In this document: positions 45,114 to 52,963 of the stretch, piece after piece
Position numbering within the stretch: position 1 is the first letter of the stretch
How the letters are laid out: each line of letters opens with the position of its first letter
Assembly (NCBI RefSeq): GCF_003480915.1
Contig: NZ_QUKD01000004.1
Span: 277,230-341,229, forward strand
From: Parabacteroides sp. TM07-1AC
Lineage (GTDB): Bacteria; Bacteroidota; Bacteroidia; Bacteroidales; Tannerellaceae
Reading direction: 5' to 3'
Length of the DNA: 64,000 bases
Notes under the pieces: model-generated
The model's database searches: none
Told to the model about the DNA's origin: nothing
Seen by the model: only the letters and a program-made list of their open reading frames with translations
Translations under genes and position numbers: made by a program

Positions 45114-45418
45114 GCTGAAACACGCTATTACCGTACGCAGACGACGCAGATAACGCAGATTCACGCAGATAAATAATTAAAAAGTCTGCGAAAGTCTGCG
45201 TTTTCTGCGTCGTCTGCGTTCCTTACCTGATCTTTTCTTTTCCGTAAAAACCTATCTCGTTTAACTATCGTTTATAAGCATTTTGAAGTCTTACAAGAAG
45301 TTAATTAACACAGCCAAAATAACATCAAAGAGAACCTTTTTTTAGTATTTGCTGTTTCATGGATAACTTATATATAAGCACAAATAATAGTATAAACTGT
45401 TTTAAACGTTAAAATGAG
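45114..45418. other. Intergenic region with a large CGCAGA hairpin
   Basis: This 305-base spacer contains the hairpin described next (45135-45219). The remainder is AT-rich and holds no supported gene or clear promoter before the DUF4136 gene. Confidence 0.55.
45135..45219. repeat. 36-bp-arm imperfect inverted repeat built of CGCAGA units (REP-like)
   Basis: The left arm (45135-45170) has four CGCAGA units spaced irregularly; the right arm (45184-45219) is its near-perfect reverse complement with TCTGCG units. The loop is 13 bases of A/T. It lies after the OmpA-like gene. It is too long for an ordinary terminator and lacks a T-run; a dispersed REP-like or foldback element is the best description. 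Confidence 0.8.
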
Positions 45419-46090
45419 ATGAAAAAGATTATTCCTTTTTTCTTGTTGATCCTTTTACTGGCATCCTGTCAGAAAGATCCGGATATGTCAAAGCTGGATA
45501 ATGATTTCGTGGTGTACACAAACCATGATAGCAAAACGGATTTTAAATCGTTCACTACATTCTATGTACCTGACAGCGTGTTGGTAATCGGTAGTAGTGA
45601 AAAACCTCAGTACTGGACAGCATCAGAAGCTGACAATATTATTTCTACAGTGATCGGCAATATGGAAAGTCGTGGTTATACACGCACAATGGATAAAGAA
45701 GACGCAGATCTGGGTCTGCAGGTTTCTTTTGTAGAAAATGTAAATTATTTTACAAACTGGTATAATGATTATAATAACAACTACTGGTGGTGGGGTTACC
45801 CAGGTTATTGGACACCGAATTATTGGAGACCAGGATGGGGTCCGACATGGGGATATGACTGGCACGATTGGTATTATCCGTACCCAGTGGTTTACAGCTA
45901 TAGCGTAGGTTCACTGCTTGCTGAAATGGTTGATCTGAAAGCTCCGACTCCAAAAGCAGATACTAAACTGCCGGTTGTTTGGACTGCTTACATGGCTGGA
46001 TTATTGTCCGGTTCTGATAAGGTCGACACTCAGTTGTCAATCCGTGCAATCGATCAGGCATTTGTTCAATCACCCTACCTCAGGAAATAA
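45419..46090 (+). CDS. DUF4136 lipoprotein
   Basis: This 223-residue lipoprotein (lipobox LASC, Cys17) has the DUF4136 pattern: an N-terminal strand 'DFKSFTTFYVPDSV', a helix 'ASEADNIISTVIGNMESRGYTR', and 'DADLGLQVSFVENVNYF'. A Trp/Tyr/Pro-rich insertion (about 115-160, 'YWWWGYPGYWTPNYW') follows, then a conserved end 'WTAYMAGLL'. It is an envelope protein of unknown function. It starts 21-30 bases before the barrel protein gene's upstream region and shares its operon. Confidence 0.82.
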   Translation: MKKIIPFFLLILLLASCQKDPDMSKLDNDFVVYTNHDSKTDFKSFTTFYVPDSVLVIGSSEKPQYWTASEADNIISTVIGNMESRGYTRTMDKEDADLGLQVSFVENVNYFTNWYNDYNNNYWWWGYPGYWTPNYWRPGWGPTWGYDWHDWYYPYPVVYSYSVGSLLAEMVDLKAPTPKADTKLPVVWTAYMAGLLSGSDKVDTQLSIRAIDQAFVQSPYLRK

Positions 46091-46120
46091 TTAAACGCGA
46101 ATCAGTAAAATTTGAGTCTT

Positions 46121-46750
46121 ATGAAAAAGATAAATAAATCAATAAAATTAGTCGCTTTACTTATCGCCTGTTTAGCGATGCCCTCACTGGCTGGCGCCCA
46201 GGTTGTAAACAATATGTATTTCAATATCGACTGGGATATTAACACTCCGTTCGGAAACAACTTCGCTGATAAAACAAGCGGTTGGGGTGCTCACGGTGAA
46301 GCCGGTTATTATGTAGTTCCTAATTTTGCAGTAGGTGCATTTATTTCTTATCACACGAATAATAAATACATCGACCGTCAGACACTCAATGTAGGCGAAA
46401 CTTCTGCTATCACATCCGATCAGCAACATTCCTTATTCCAGTTGCCTTTTGGTGCAGCATTCCGTTATAGCTTTACACGTGAAGGTCAGTTCGAACCTTA
46501 TGTATCAGCTAAATTGGGTACTGAATACAGCGAAATGTCGACTTATATGAATGTAATGAAAGTATACGACCGCCAGTGGGGTTTCTATGTAGCTCCTGAA
46601 ATCGGTATGAATATTTTCTTTACTCCGGAAAAGAAATTCGGTTTGCACGTAGCCGCTTATTACAACTATGCAACAAACAAAAGCAAAGTCCTGACTTATT
46701 CCATGGACGGAATAAATAACTGGGGCGTACGCTTCGGTGTTGCATTCTAA
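46121..46750 (+). CDS. Outer-membrane beta-barrel protein
   Basis: This 209-residue protein starts at ATG 46121, 30 bases after the DUF4136 stop; a TTG three codons upstream is a less likely start. The signal peptide ends 'LAGAQVV'. An eight-strand barrel is suggested by 'GWGAHGEAGYYVVPNFAVGAFISYHT', 'LPFGAAFRYSF', 'FEPYVSAKLGTEY' and the C-terminal 'NWGVRFGVAF' ending in Phe. A perfect hairpin terminator follows. Confidence 0.82.
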   Translation: MKKINKSIKLVALLIACLAMPSLAGAQVVNNMYFNIDWDINTPFGNNFADKTSGWGAHGEAGYYVVPNFAVGAFISYHTNNKYIDRQTLNVGETSAITSDQQHSLFQLPFGAAFRYSFTREGQFEPYVSAKLGTEYSEMSTYMNVMKVYDRQWGFYVAPEIGMNIFFTPEKKFGLHVAAYYNYATNKSKVLTYSMDGINNWGVRFGVAF

Positions 46751-46792
46751 AATAGAAGTTTGTTCTTTTAAGTGTTTTATGTAGTTTATTAG

Positions 46793-46828
46793 AAAACAGG
46801 AGGTTATCTTGAATATACCTCCTGTTTT
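46793..46828. terminator. Perfect bidirectional terminator
   Basis: AAAACAGGAGGT (46793-46804) and ACCTCCTGTTTT (46817-46828) form a 12-bp stem with A/T flanks, between convergent genes. Confidence 0.9.
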
Positions 46829-46833
46829 GCGCT

Positions 46834-47478
46834 TTATAGAATTTGCAGTTTGAGGCCGAACGAAAGACTCAGGTAGTCTTTGGGTTTCAGATAACGATTC
46901 CCGATTTTGTTTATCAGGTATAGGTCGCAAGTGCTGAGTTCGTAAAAGAACGAAATGGATTTATGCCAGCTCTTTTGTGTATTCAATTTTAAAGTGAATC
47001 GTTCTCCTATGAACACATGCGTACGGATGCGTGTCGAAAACCAGTAATAACCTTGTGGATACTTGTCCGGTTGCTTACCCCAAAAGTCTTGATCCAAAAG
47101 TGTATTGATGTAGATACCGCAGGCAAGAGGTTCGAAAGACAACTTGTCGGTGATATGGATATTCCAGGGGTAATAATTCTGTTTGAGCGTAAGGGTTGCC
47201 ATTGCATGGCGGTCTGAATTACGGGGAACTATTCCCAAATATACATCTGTTTCCCAGTGATTGCGATAATAATTCCAACCGGTTCCGAGTGAAAGCATTC
47301 CCATGGAACCGGCATATTGGAGTTTGCTGTAGCGTGGAATCAGCTTATTCCATCGGGAAATGTATTTTTCTACACGTTTTTTATATCGCACCTCATCTAT
47401 TTCTCTTTCCGTTTGAGCTTGTAGGGTACTTGTCAAAGAGAGAAACAGGATCATCCATTTAAAAATTGATAACTTCAT
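46834..47478 (-). CDS. Exported protein of unknown function, probably outer-membrane
   Basis: This 214-residue protein has a signal peptide ending 'TSTLQAQTE'. After a charged helix ('EVRYKKRVEKYISRWNKLIP') come alternating strands with Tyr and Trp ('SMGMLSLGTGWNYY', 'TDVYLGIVPR', 'YYWFSTRIRTHVFIG') and an end 'LSLSFGLKLQIL', which fits a small barrel. It overlaps the metallophosphoesterase gene by 20 bases, so the two are co-translated. Confidence 0.7.
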   Translation of the reverse strand: MKLSIFKWMILFLSLTSTLQAQTEREIDEVRYKKRVEKYISRWNKLIPRYSKLQYAGSMGMLSLGTGWNYYRNHWETDVYLGIVPRNSDRHAMATLTLKQNYYPWNIHITDKLSFEPLACGIYINTLLDQDFWGKQPDKYPQGYYWFSTRIRTHVFIGERFTLKLNTQKSWHKSISFFYELSTCDLYLINKIGNRYLKPKDYLSLSFGLKLQIL

Positions 47479-48262
47479 ACGTGTAGTTGTCAGGAGTTAG
47501 GGTAAATAATAGGTAGTTTCGTTTAGCTATATTACTGCAACCATAATAGATAATTCCATCGTTAAACAGGTCTTCTATTTGTAGGTTATGGTCATGTGCA
47601 TTTAAGCAAAACATTAACGATGGAAATTCACGGATGTATAATTGGAATACATCTTTTACGTTATTGTCAAATTGTTCACTTCCTGGACGCGCATGCATGG
47701 CTACGACTGTACGACGATACGGACGCGAACTATCCTGTAGCTCTTTTTTAAGAAATTTGAAATCGGGGACAGGATGGGAGTAGTCGTATTCGATAGCATT
47801 GGTGTTGAGACAAACGAATTTGACATCCCTTACGATGAAGGAAAAGTTTTCTTCCCCGAATAATTTATGGAAAACCTGGTCTCCATTGCCTATTACATCA
47901 TGGTTTCCAATCAATCCGACATAAGGGGTATTGAGTTTGGATAGGATATCAATAGTCCATTCATATTCCTTTTTCATCCCGAATTCGGTATAGTCTCCTC
48001 CGTGAATGATAAAATCAATGTAATCTTTTTGGGCATTGATATGTTTTACAAAATCTTCAGTTTCATCGTAATTGCGTTGTGTATCACCTGTCAATACGAA
48101 ACGTATGGTGTCTTTCTCTTTTGTAGTTGTCTCGATTAGCGATATATTTTGATTATTGATGTTACGTTCGGGAATGGTCAACCTGCCATCGTAGGGATGG
48201 TAGTCTATCAGGTTACACGAAGTGAGTACAGCGAACAGTAATAATACGTATTTTTTTAACAT
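47459..48262 (-). CDS. Metallophosphoesterase lipoprotein (calcineurin-like)
   Basis: This 267-residue protein starts at the ATG at 48262; the longer frame upstream adds 50 residues with no family match, whereas this start gives a lipobox (LTSC, Cys16). Calcineurin-type motifs are 'FVLTGDTQ', 'IIHGGDYTEFG', 'GLIGNHDVIG', 'VVAMHARPG' and 'NAHDHN', which bind two metal ions. The substrate is not evident. It follows the inositol cluster, and its own promoter seems to lie in the hairpin just upstream. A dephosphorylation step in that pathway is possible. Confidence 0.85.
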   Translation of the reverse strand: MLKKYVLLLFAVLTSCNLIDYHPYDGRLTIPERNINNQNISLIETTTKEKDTIRFVLTGDTQRNYDETEDFVKHINAQKDYIDFIIHGGDYTEFGMKKEYEWTIDILSKLNTPYVGLIGNHDVIGNGDQVFHKLFGEENFSFIVRDVKFVCLNTNAIEYDYSHPVPDFKFLKKELQDSSRPYRRTVVAMHARPGSEQFDNNVKDVFQLYIREFPSLMFCLNAHDHNLQIEDLFNDGIIYYGCSNIAKRNYLLFTLTPDNYTYEVINF

Positions 48263-48269
48263 AATAAAA

Positions 48270-48300
48270 GCCCTATCTTTTTTATATGCAAAGATAGGGC
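48270..48300 (-). terminator. Terminator hairpin of the inositol cluster, containing a -7 element
   Basis: Arms GCCCTATCTTT (48270-48280) and AAAGATAGGGC (48290-48300) form an 11-bp perfect stem; on the minus strand TTTTATT follows. The upstream arm also reads TATCTTTG on the minus strand, a TAnnTTTG -7 element for the metallophosphoesterase gene starting at 48262. Confidence 0.7.
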
Positions 48301-48350
48301 GACTTTTATTTTCTGAAAGGTTCTGATTGAACCTTTGATGGTCAGAATAC

Positions 48351-49073
48351 CTATAGGGCGAATACTTGTTCCAGTTCTTTGAAGTCAGAAATAACAATAT
48401 CTGCTGTCTCATTTCCCGCGTAATCGCTCCAGCCGATGCTTTTCAACCAGATTGTTTTGCATCCGATAGTAGTGGCCGGTACAATATCTTTGTCGTAGGA
48501 ATCGCCGATAACGACGATCTCTTCAGCCGGAAGCGATAACTCTTTGACTCCTAATCCGAATATGGCAGGATCGGGTTTGCGGATACCGACTACGGCCGAT
48601 TCGACAATCGACTGGAAATAGCTGTCCAGGTGGAAGTCCTTCAATACCGATTCGATGTTGCCATAGAAGTTTGAAACCAGTATTAACGGGTACTTTTGTG
48701 ATAAAGCTTCAAGTATAGGACGTGCCGTGTCGATGGATTTTCGTGCATAAGCATAACACCAGTCGGCAAGCCGTTGTTTTAATCCGGAGGTTGCGTAAGC
48801 TTCCGGAATAAAGTCGCCGGCTTTGAGCCATTCAATTTGTATGTCTGTCTTCAGGCGCAGCATGTCGAGGAAAGTGTGGTGAGGCTTTACGATAGGGTTT
48901 TTACCTAACGTTCGTTCGCCGTGCACATAGGCATTCCGGAAGGTTTCTTTACTGACCGGAACTTCTTCCGCCTGGTAAGCCATCCAGATTACTTCGGCCC
49001 AATGCATGCCATTGCTGTCGATGGTGCCGCCGTAATCGAATATGATTCCTTTTATCTTGTCTGGTTCGAACAT
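48351..49073 (-). CDS. HAD-superfamily hydrolase in the inositol cluster
   Basis: This 240-residue protein starts at ATG 49073, 7 bases after the transferase stop; a TTG at 49094 is less likely. Motif I is 'GIIFDYGGTID', motif II 'LILVSNFYG', the Lys motif 'GIRKPDPAIF', and motif IV 'IVVIGDSYDKDI'. The second Asp of the usual DxD motif is Gly here. A cap domain sits between motifs I and II. In the cluster it could dephosphorylate a phosphoinositol lipid or its precursor, but the altered motif makes phosphatase activity uncertain. Confidence 0.85.
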   Translation of the reverse strand: MFEPDKIKGIIFDYGGTIDSNGMHWAEVIWMAYQAEEVPVSKETFRNAYVHGERTLGKNPIVKPHHTFLDMLRLKTDIQIEWLKAGDFIPEAYATSGLKQRLADWCYAYARKSIDTARPILEALSQKYPLILVSNFYGNIESVLKDFHLDSYFQSIVESAVVGIRKPDPAIFGLGVKELSLPAEEIVVIGDSYDKDIVPATTIGCKTIWLKSIGWSDYAGNETADIVISDFKELEQVFAL

Positions 49074-49080
49074 ATATTTA

Positions 49081-49995
49081 TTATTTTGATTCAAGCTCTT
49101 GGGTGAATACTGTGCAGATGCGCTCGTGTGTAACGATCATATATGCCAGCATGATATTCAGTACCGTCATTTCGAATACGAAATATAACCACGGCATGTC
49201 GATAAAAAGACTGACAAATAAAGCAATGACACGTGTATTGAATGACAGCATATTGGTATACTTCATCAACGGGAGGCTCTTTTCACGGAAAGCTTTCCGG
49301 AACCATTCCGGTGCTTCGTCGTGATATTTGGTCCGGATCACATGCATCATCTTCTGAAACTTCGGTGACAGCGATTCCTGTCCGACTGTATAGTTGATAT
49401 AAAATGTTTCAAAAAGCTTGTAGATGAAATCCTTTTTCCAGCTCATTGTTTTGTATTTCTCTTTCAGGACAGGGGAGTGGGAGAGTTCGCTGCCAGCCTT
49501 TCCTTTCAGAAAGAGCAGATGGATGTTCCGGTAATAATCCGCCATCGCTGCTTGTTTGCTATGGAAAAAACCCGTGGTGGCTGCCAGTATCCAGATCCAG
49601 ATACCCCATTCCGGTGTCAGTCGAAGACAGATGGCTGCGTAGATGGCGATAAACCAACAGTCACCGGCTGTCCCATCCAGGATACGTCCCAGGGGAGTCT
49701 TTTTGCCGGTCATGCGTGCCAGCTGTCCGTCAGCACTGTCGTATGAGTTTGCCCAAATAAGCAGCAGCATTCCTATGATATTAATAGTCAGGCTCTGATA
49801 ATAAAAACAGATACCGGCTGCAATACCGATAAAGATGCTGGCGACTGTGATCGCATTGGGTGATACTCCCAGTTTATTAAAGAATAATGCCCAACGGTAA
49901 CCGATCGGGCGATAGAAATGAATATCGATGAACTCTTCGGTGTCCAAAGATTTGAGAGTAGATTCTATATTGGGTCTCTTTGTTGTTTCTTCCAT
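49081..49995 (-). CDS. CDP-alcohol phosphatidyltransferase family membrane enzyme (probable phosphoinositol transferase)
   Basis: This 304-residue protein has about six membrane helices and the family motif in 'DSADGQLAR' ... 'PLGRILDGTAGD'. D, D, G, A, R, G and the third D are in place; the final Asp is one residue later than in the standard D-x3-D. Such enzymes transfer a phospho-alcohol from a CDP-linked donor; next to a myo-inositol-phosphate synthase gene, a phosphatidylinositol-phosphate synthase or a related inositol transferase is likely. Its ATG overlaps the TAA of the ATP-grasp gene (TAATG), so translation is coupled. A C-terminal region of ~100 residues is longer than in simple family members. 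Confidence 0.85.
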   Translation of the reverse strand: MEETTKRPNIESTLKSLDTEEFIDIHFYRPIGYRWALFFNKLGVSPNAITVASIFIGIAAGICFYYQSLTINIIGMLLLIWANSYDSADGQLARMTGKKTPLGRILDGTAGDCWFIAIYAAICLRLTPEWGIWIWILAATTGFFHSKQAAMADYYRNIHLLFLKGKAGSELSHSPVLKEKYKTMSWKKDFIYKLFETFYINYTVGQESLSPKFQKMMHVIRTKYHDEAPEWFRKAFREKSLPLMKYTNMLSFNTRVIALFVSLFIDMPWLYFVFEMTVLNIMLAYMIVTHERICTVFTQELESK

Positions 49996-50852
49996 TATTT
50001 GCTGATTAAATTATATATACGGCGGGCAATGTGGGGAGCAGCATCGTCCCGACAGGGAGCAAAGCTTGGCCAGTCATTAAAGTCTATCAGACGGATCGAA
50101 CCGTCGTCGGAGATAATACAGTCGCCTCCGTAAATATGTATATTCAGTACTTCCGCGGCCTGGCTGCAAAGCTGTTGCAGCTTTGGACTGTCAAACGGAA
50201 TGCCTTTGGCCGTTCCGTTTATTTGCTCTAAACCGAACTTACTGTGATGTTGGTTTGACGGGTAGAACCAATAAAAGAAATCGGTACCGGTCACACCGTA
50301 AAACTTAACCAGGTCACCAACGAGGTGTTCATTAATCACGGCTGTTTTGATGCCACGGATAGCATATTCTTTCAGTATCGTTTTGGCTTCTTCCGGATTT
50401 CTGACGTAGGTGACGTCTTCCCTGTGGATAGCGTGAAAGTCACCCCGTTTGATCCAGCTATTAAAAAATCCGGCCTTTTCAAGCGCTTCGGTCGGGTCTT
50501 CATCGGTCGGAAGGATCAGGCTGGCCGGATGTGAGATATTGTTTGACATTAACAGGCGAGTCATTTTCTCGCGTGTACAATTTTCAATTCCATAGCCGGA
50601 GTTGATAACCGTATAACCCTGGTCTTCCATTTGTTGTAGCTTATGAATGGAAGTCCAGTTTCTTACCATGTTAAAAATAGCCGGTTCGGTAAAATCACGG
50701 ACTATCAGGTCTGATTCTATGTATTCGTTTACTTCGCATCCCAAATTGCGCAAATGCTGAACTGTGAGGGAAAAGATGGCGGCATCGTTTCCGATATGAT
50801 TAGGGGAAAACTGATTTTCCCGACGAATACCTGCTATAGTTAGTTTGCTCAT
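49995..50852 (-). CDS. ATP-grasp family enzyme in the inositol cluster
   Basis: This 285-residue protein has an ATP-grasp layout: an N-terminal Rossmann-like domain, 'VINSGYGIENCTREKMTRLL' and 'ISHPASLILPTD' in the second domain, and the metal-binding end 'YGGDCIISDDGSIRLIDFNDWPSF'. The last part contains the acidic and Asn residues that bind Mg-ATP. ATP-grasp enzymes include ligases (RimK-like) and the inositol polyphosphate kinase ITPK1. In this operon a kinase or ligase acting on an inositol derivative is the simplest idea. It begins 3 bases after the nucleotidyltransferase stop and overlaps the next gene. Confidence 0.75.
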   Translation of the reverse strand: MSKLTIAGIRRENQFSPNHIGNDAAIFSLTVQHLRNLGCEVNEYIESDLIVRDFTEPAIFNMVRNWTSIHKLQQMEDQGYTVINSGYGIENCTREKMTRLLMSNNISHPASLILPTDEDPTEALEKAGFFNSWIKRGDFHAIHREDVTYVRNPEEAKTILKEYAIRGIKTAVINEHLVGDLVKFYGVTGTDFFYWFYPSNQHHSKFGLEQINGTAKGIPFDSPKLQQLCSQAAEVLNIHIYGGDCIISDDGSIRLIDFNDWPSFAPCRDDAAPHIARRIYNLISK

Positions 50853-50855
50853 TAC

Positions 50856-51557
50856 TTATTGTTTTAAAAACTCTTCGGCTTTTTTGATATCTTCTGCATG
50901 ATCTACGTCTACGATCTTACTGAACGGATAAGCCCTTAACGTTAATCCTTCGACTATAAGCTGACGTTGGTAATTACGCATGCGCGACATTCCTTGTTCG
51001 ATGGCATTGTTCAGCACTTTCAATCCGGAGCGTCGTAAGCAATATATTCCGCCGGAGATGTAGGTGCATGCCGGTTCTCCCTGTTTGTCCAGAAAGCCGC
51101 GGATCATTAAATCTTTGTCTGTATCTACATATAACGGCTTTTCATCATCGATGAAATCTGTTACAGCCATCAAGCCGTCCAGCCGGCTGTCTTTCAGGAA
51201 CTCCTGGATGTATCCGCCGAATTCTTCTTCCCTGAAGATGGTGTCGACGGTGGTAAGGCAGATATTGTCGCTATCCAGATGGTGACTTAGCTCGTAAAAA
51301 CTATGCATCGAACTGGGAGTGGATTTAACCAGCAGATAGAAAGGAACCGGTAGTTCCATTTTTCGCAGGTGTTCCTGCACTTCCGTCATTTCTTCATTGA
51401 CGATAATGCTGATAGATGTGGCATTGTTTTTCAGAAAAACATTGATCAACCGGTCTATTAGCGTCATACCGTTTAATTGCACCAGCGGTTTGGGGCATTT
51501 TACTCCTTCTTGCACCAATCGGGAACCTTCGCCTGCTGCAATGATTGCATAATCCAT
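50856..51557 (-). CDS. Sugar/alditol-phosphate nucleotidyltransferase (NTP transferase)
   Basis: This 233-residue protein begins 'MDYAIIAAGEGSRLVQEGVKCPKPLVQLNG', the nucleotide-binding signature (GxGxR...KP), and continues with 'NNATSISIIVNEEM', 'NICLTTVDTIF' and 'VDVDHAEDIKKAEEFL'. Such enzymes make CDP- or other NDP-activated compounds. In Archaea and Thermotogales an inositol-1-phosphate cytidylyltransferase works with a CDP-alcohol transferase; a similar pairing is likely here, giving CDP-inositol or an equivalent donor. It is separated from the inositol phosphate synthase by 113 bases containing a long hairpin. Confidence 0.82.
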   Translation of the reverse strand: MDYAIIAAGEGSRLVQEGVKCPKPLVQLNGMTLIDRLINVFLKNNATSISIIVNEEMTEVQEHLRKMELPVPFYLLVKSTPSSMHSFYELSHHLDSDNICLTTVDTIFREEEFGGYIQEFLKDSRLDGLMAVTDFIDDEKPLYVDTDKDLMIRGFLDKQGEPACTYISGGIYCLRRSGLKVLNNAIEQGMSRMRNYQRQLIVEGLTLRAYPFSKIVDVDHAEDIKKAEEFLKQ

Positions 51558-51605
51558 ATTTTATCAGAAACTATTTGAATAAAGAAGATTGATATATGAA
51601 CAAGA

Positions 51606-51650
51606 ATTTCTTCTATCCGTGGAAATTGTATTTGAACGGATAGAAGAAAT
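51606..51650 (-). terminator. 15-bp perfect hairpin between the inositol phosphate synthase and nucleotidyltransferase genes
   Basis: ATTTCTTCTATCCGT (51606-51620) pairs perfectly with ACGGATAGAAGAAAT (51636-51650). On the minus strand the sequence after the stem (TCTTGTTC) is only mildly T-rich. It could be a partial terminator or a stability element that makes the synthase more abundant than the later enzymes. Confidence 0.65.
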
Positions 51651-51670
51651 CTTTCTTTTATATGTGTGTA

Positions 51671-52963
51671 TCAATCCAGATAGCTAGGTGCTTTTTCTCC
51701 GATCATATCACGCAGTGTCTGTTTAACCATTCTCCACTGCTGGAACAGGTCGTGAACAGGCTGGTGTTCGAAGTCATGCATCGGGCTCTTGCAGAAGAAT
51801 GACAACCAGGTTTGGATACCGGACATACCGGCACGCATAGCAAGATCACTGAACAATACCAGGTCAAGAGCGATAGGAGCAGCAAGGATAGAGTCGCGGC
51901 AAAGGAAGTTTACCTTGATTTCCATCGGATAACCCATCCATCCGAAGATATCGATGTTATCCCATGCTTCTTTATTGTCTTTACGGGGCGGATAGTAGTT
52001 GATACGTACCTTATGATATACGTCACCATACAGATCCGGGTATTTTTCAGGTTCGAAGATGTTGTCGATCACTGACAGTTTACTAACTTCTTTTGTCTTG
52101 AAGTTTGCAGGATCATCCAATACTTCACCGTCGCGGTTACCTAAGATGTTGGTAGAGAACCAACCGCTTACACCCAGCATACGTGTTTTGAACATCGGAG
52201 CCAGTACGGTCTTCATCAATGTCTGTCCGCTCTTGAAGTCCTTACCGGAGATAGGAACGTTCATCTGTTTGGAGAATTCCCACATAGCAGGCGTATCTAC
52301 GCACAGGTTAGGAGCACCCATGATGAACGGAGCACCTTCTGCGATAGCAGCGTAAGCATAACACATACTTGGAGAAACAGCTTCGGTGTTGTTTTCCTTC
52401 ATTGCTTTTTCCAATGCTGCAAGCGACATGTGTTCTTCTGACAGCGGAATATAAATTTCCGTGCTTGCAGCCCACAGAACTGCCATACGTTCGCAGTTGT
52501 TTGCGGCTTTAAAGTCGCGGATGTCCTGACGCAGTTGTTCTACCATTTCCCAACGGGTGGCAGCTTGTTTGACGTGCGTTCCGTTTAAGCGTTTTGCCCA
52601 ATTGTGATCGAATGCGGCCGGCATCGGTTTGATAGCCTGCAATTCCTCTTTCACGTTGTTCAAATCTTTTTCTTTCAGTACTTCAGCATACATGGCAGCC
52701 TCGTATGCATTATCGGGGAATATATCCCAGCCGCCGAATACAATATCGTTCAGATCAGCCAAAGGCACAATGTCTTTGATTGCTTTCTCTTCCCCGTTCT
52801 CCAAACGCATTGTCGCCATCTGTGCGATCGAGCCGATTGGTTTCGCTACCCCTTTACGAGCTGCCAGAGTACCTGTAATCATGGTGGTTGATACTGCACC
52901 ACCTACACCCACAACGAGAATGCCAAGTTTACCTTTAGCTTCTTTTACTTCGATTTTTTCCAT
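51671..52963 (-). CDS. myo-Inositol-1-phosphate synthase
   Basis: This 430-residue NAD-dependent enzyme turns glucose 6-phosphate into myo-inositol phosphate. The N-terminal 'LGILVVGVGGAVSTTMITG' is the NAD-binding Gly-rich loop. Later motifs are 'IVFGGWDIFPDNAYEAA', 'YIPLSEEHM', 'GAPFIMGAPNLCVDTPAM', 'ISGKDFKSGQTLMKT' and 'GWFSTNILGNRDGEVL'. Its length fits the Bacteroides enzyme that starts the known inositol-lipid pathway (BT_1526 type). It leads the cluster and has its own promoter. Confidence 0.93.
   Translation of the reverse strand: MEKIEVKEAKGKLGILVVGVGGAVSTTMITGTLAARKGVAKPIGSIAQMATMRLENGEEKAIKDIVPLADLNDIVFGGWDIFPDNAYEAAMYAEVLKEKDLNNVKEELQAIKPMPAAFDHNWAKRLNGTHVKQAATRWEMVEQLRQDIRDFKAANNCERMAVLWAASTEIYIPLSEEHMSLAALEKAMKENNTEAVSPSMCYAYAAIAEGAPFIMGAPNLCVDTPAMWEFSKQMNVPISGKDFKSGQTLMKTVLAPMFKTRMLGVSGWFSTNILGNRDGEVLDDPANFKTKEVSKLSVIDNIFEPEKYPDLYGDVYHKVRINYYPPRKDNKEAWDNIDIFGWMGYPMEIKVNFLCRDSILAAPIALDLVLFSDLAMRAGMSGIQTWLSFFCKSPMHDFEHQPVHDLFQQWRMVKQTLRDMIGEKAPSYLD

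Noticed and set aside
45135..45219. CRISPR array
   Set aside because: The units are short, face each other as one foldback and have no regular unique spacers; no cas genes are near.
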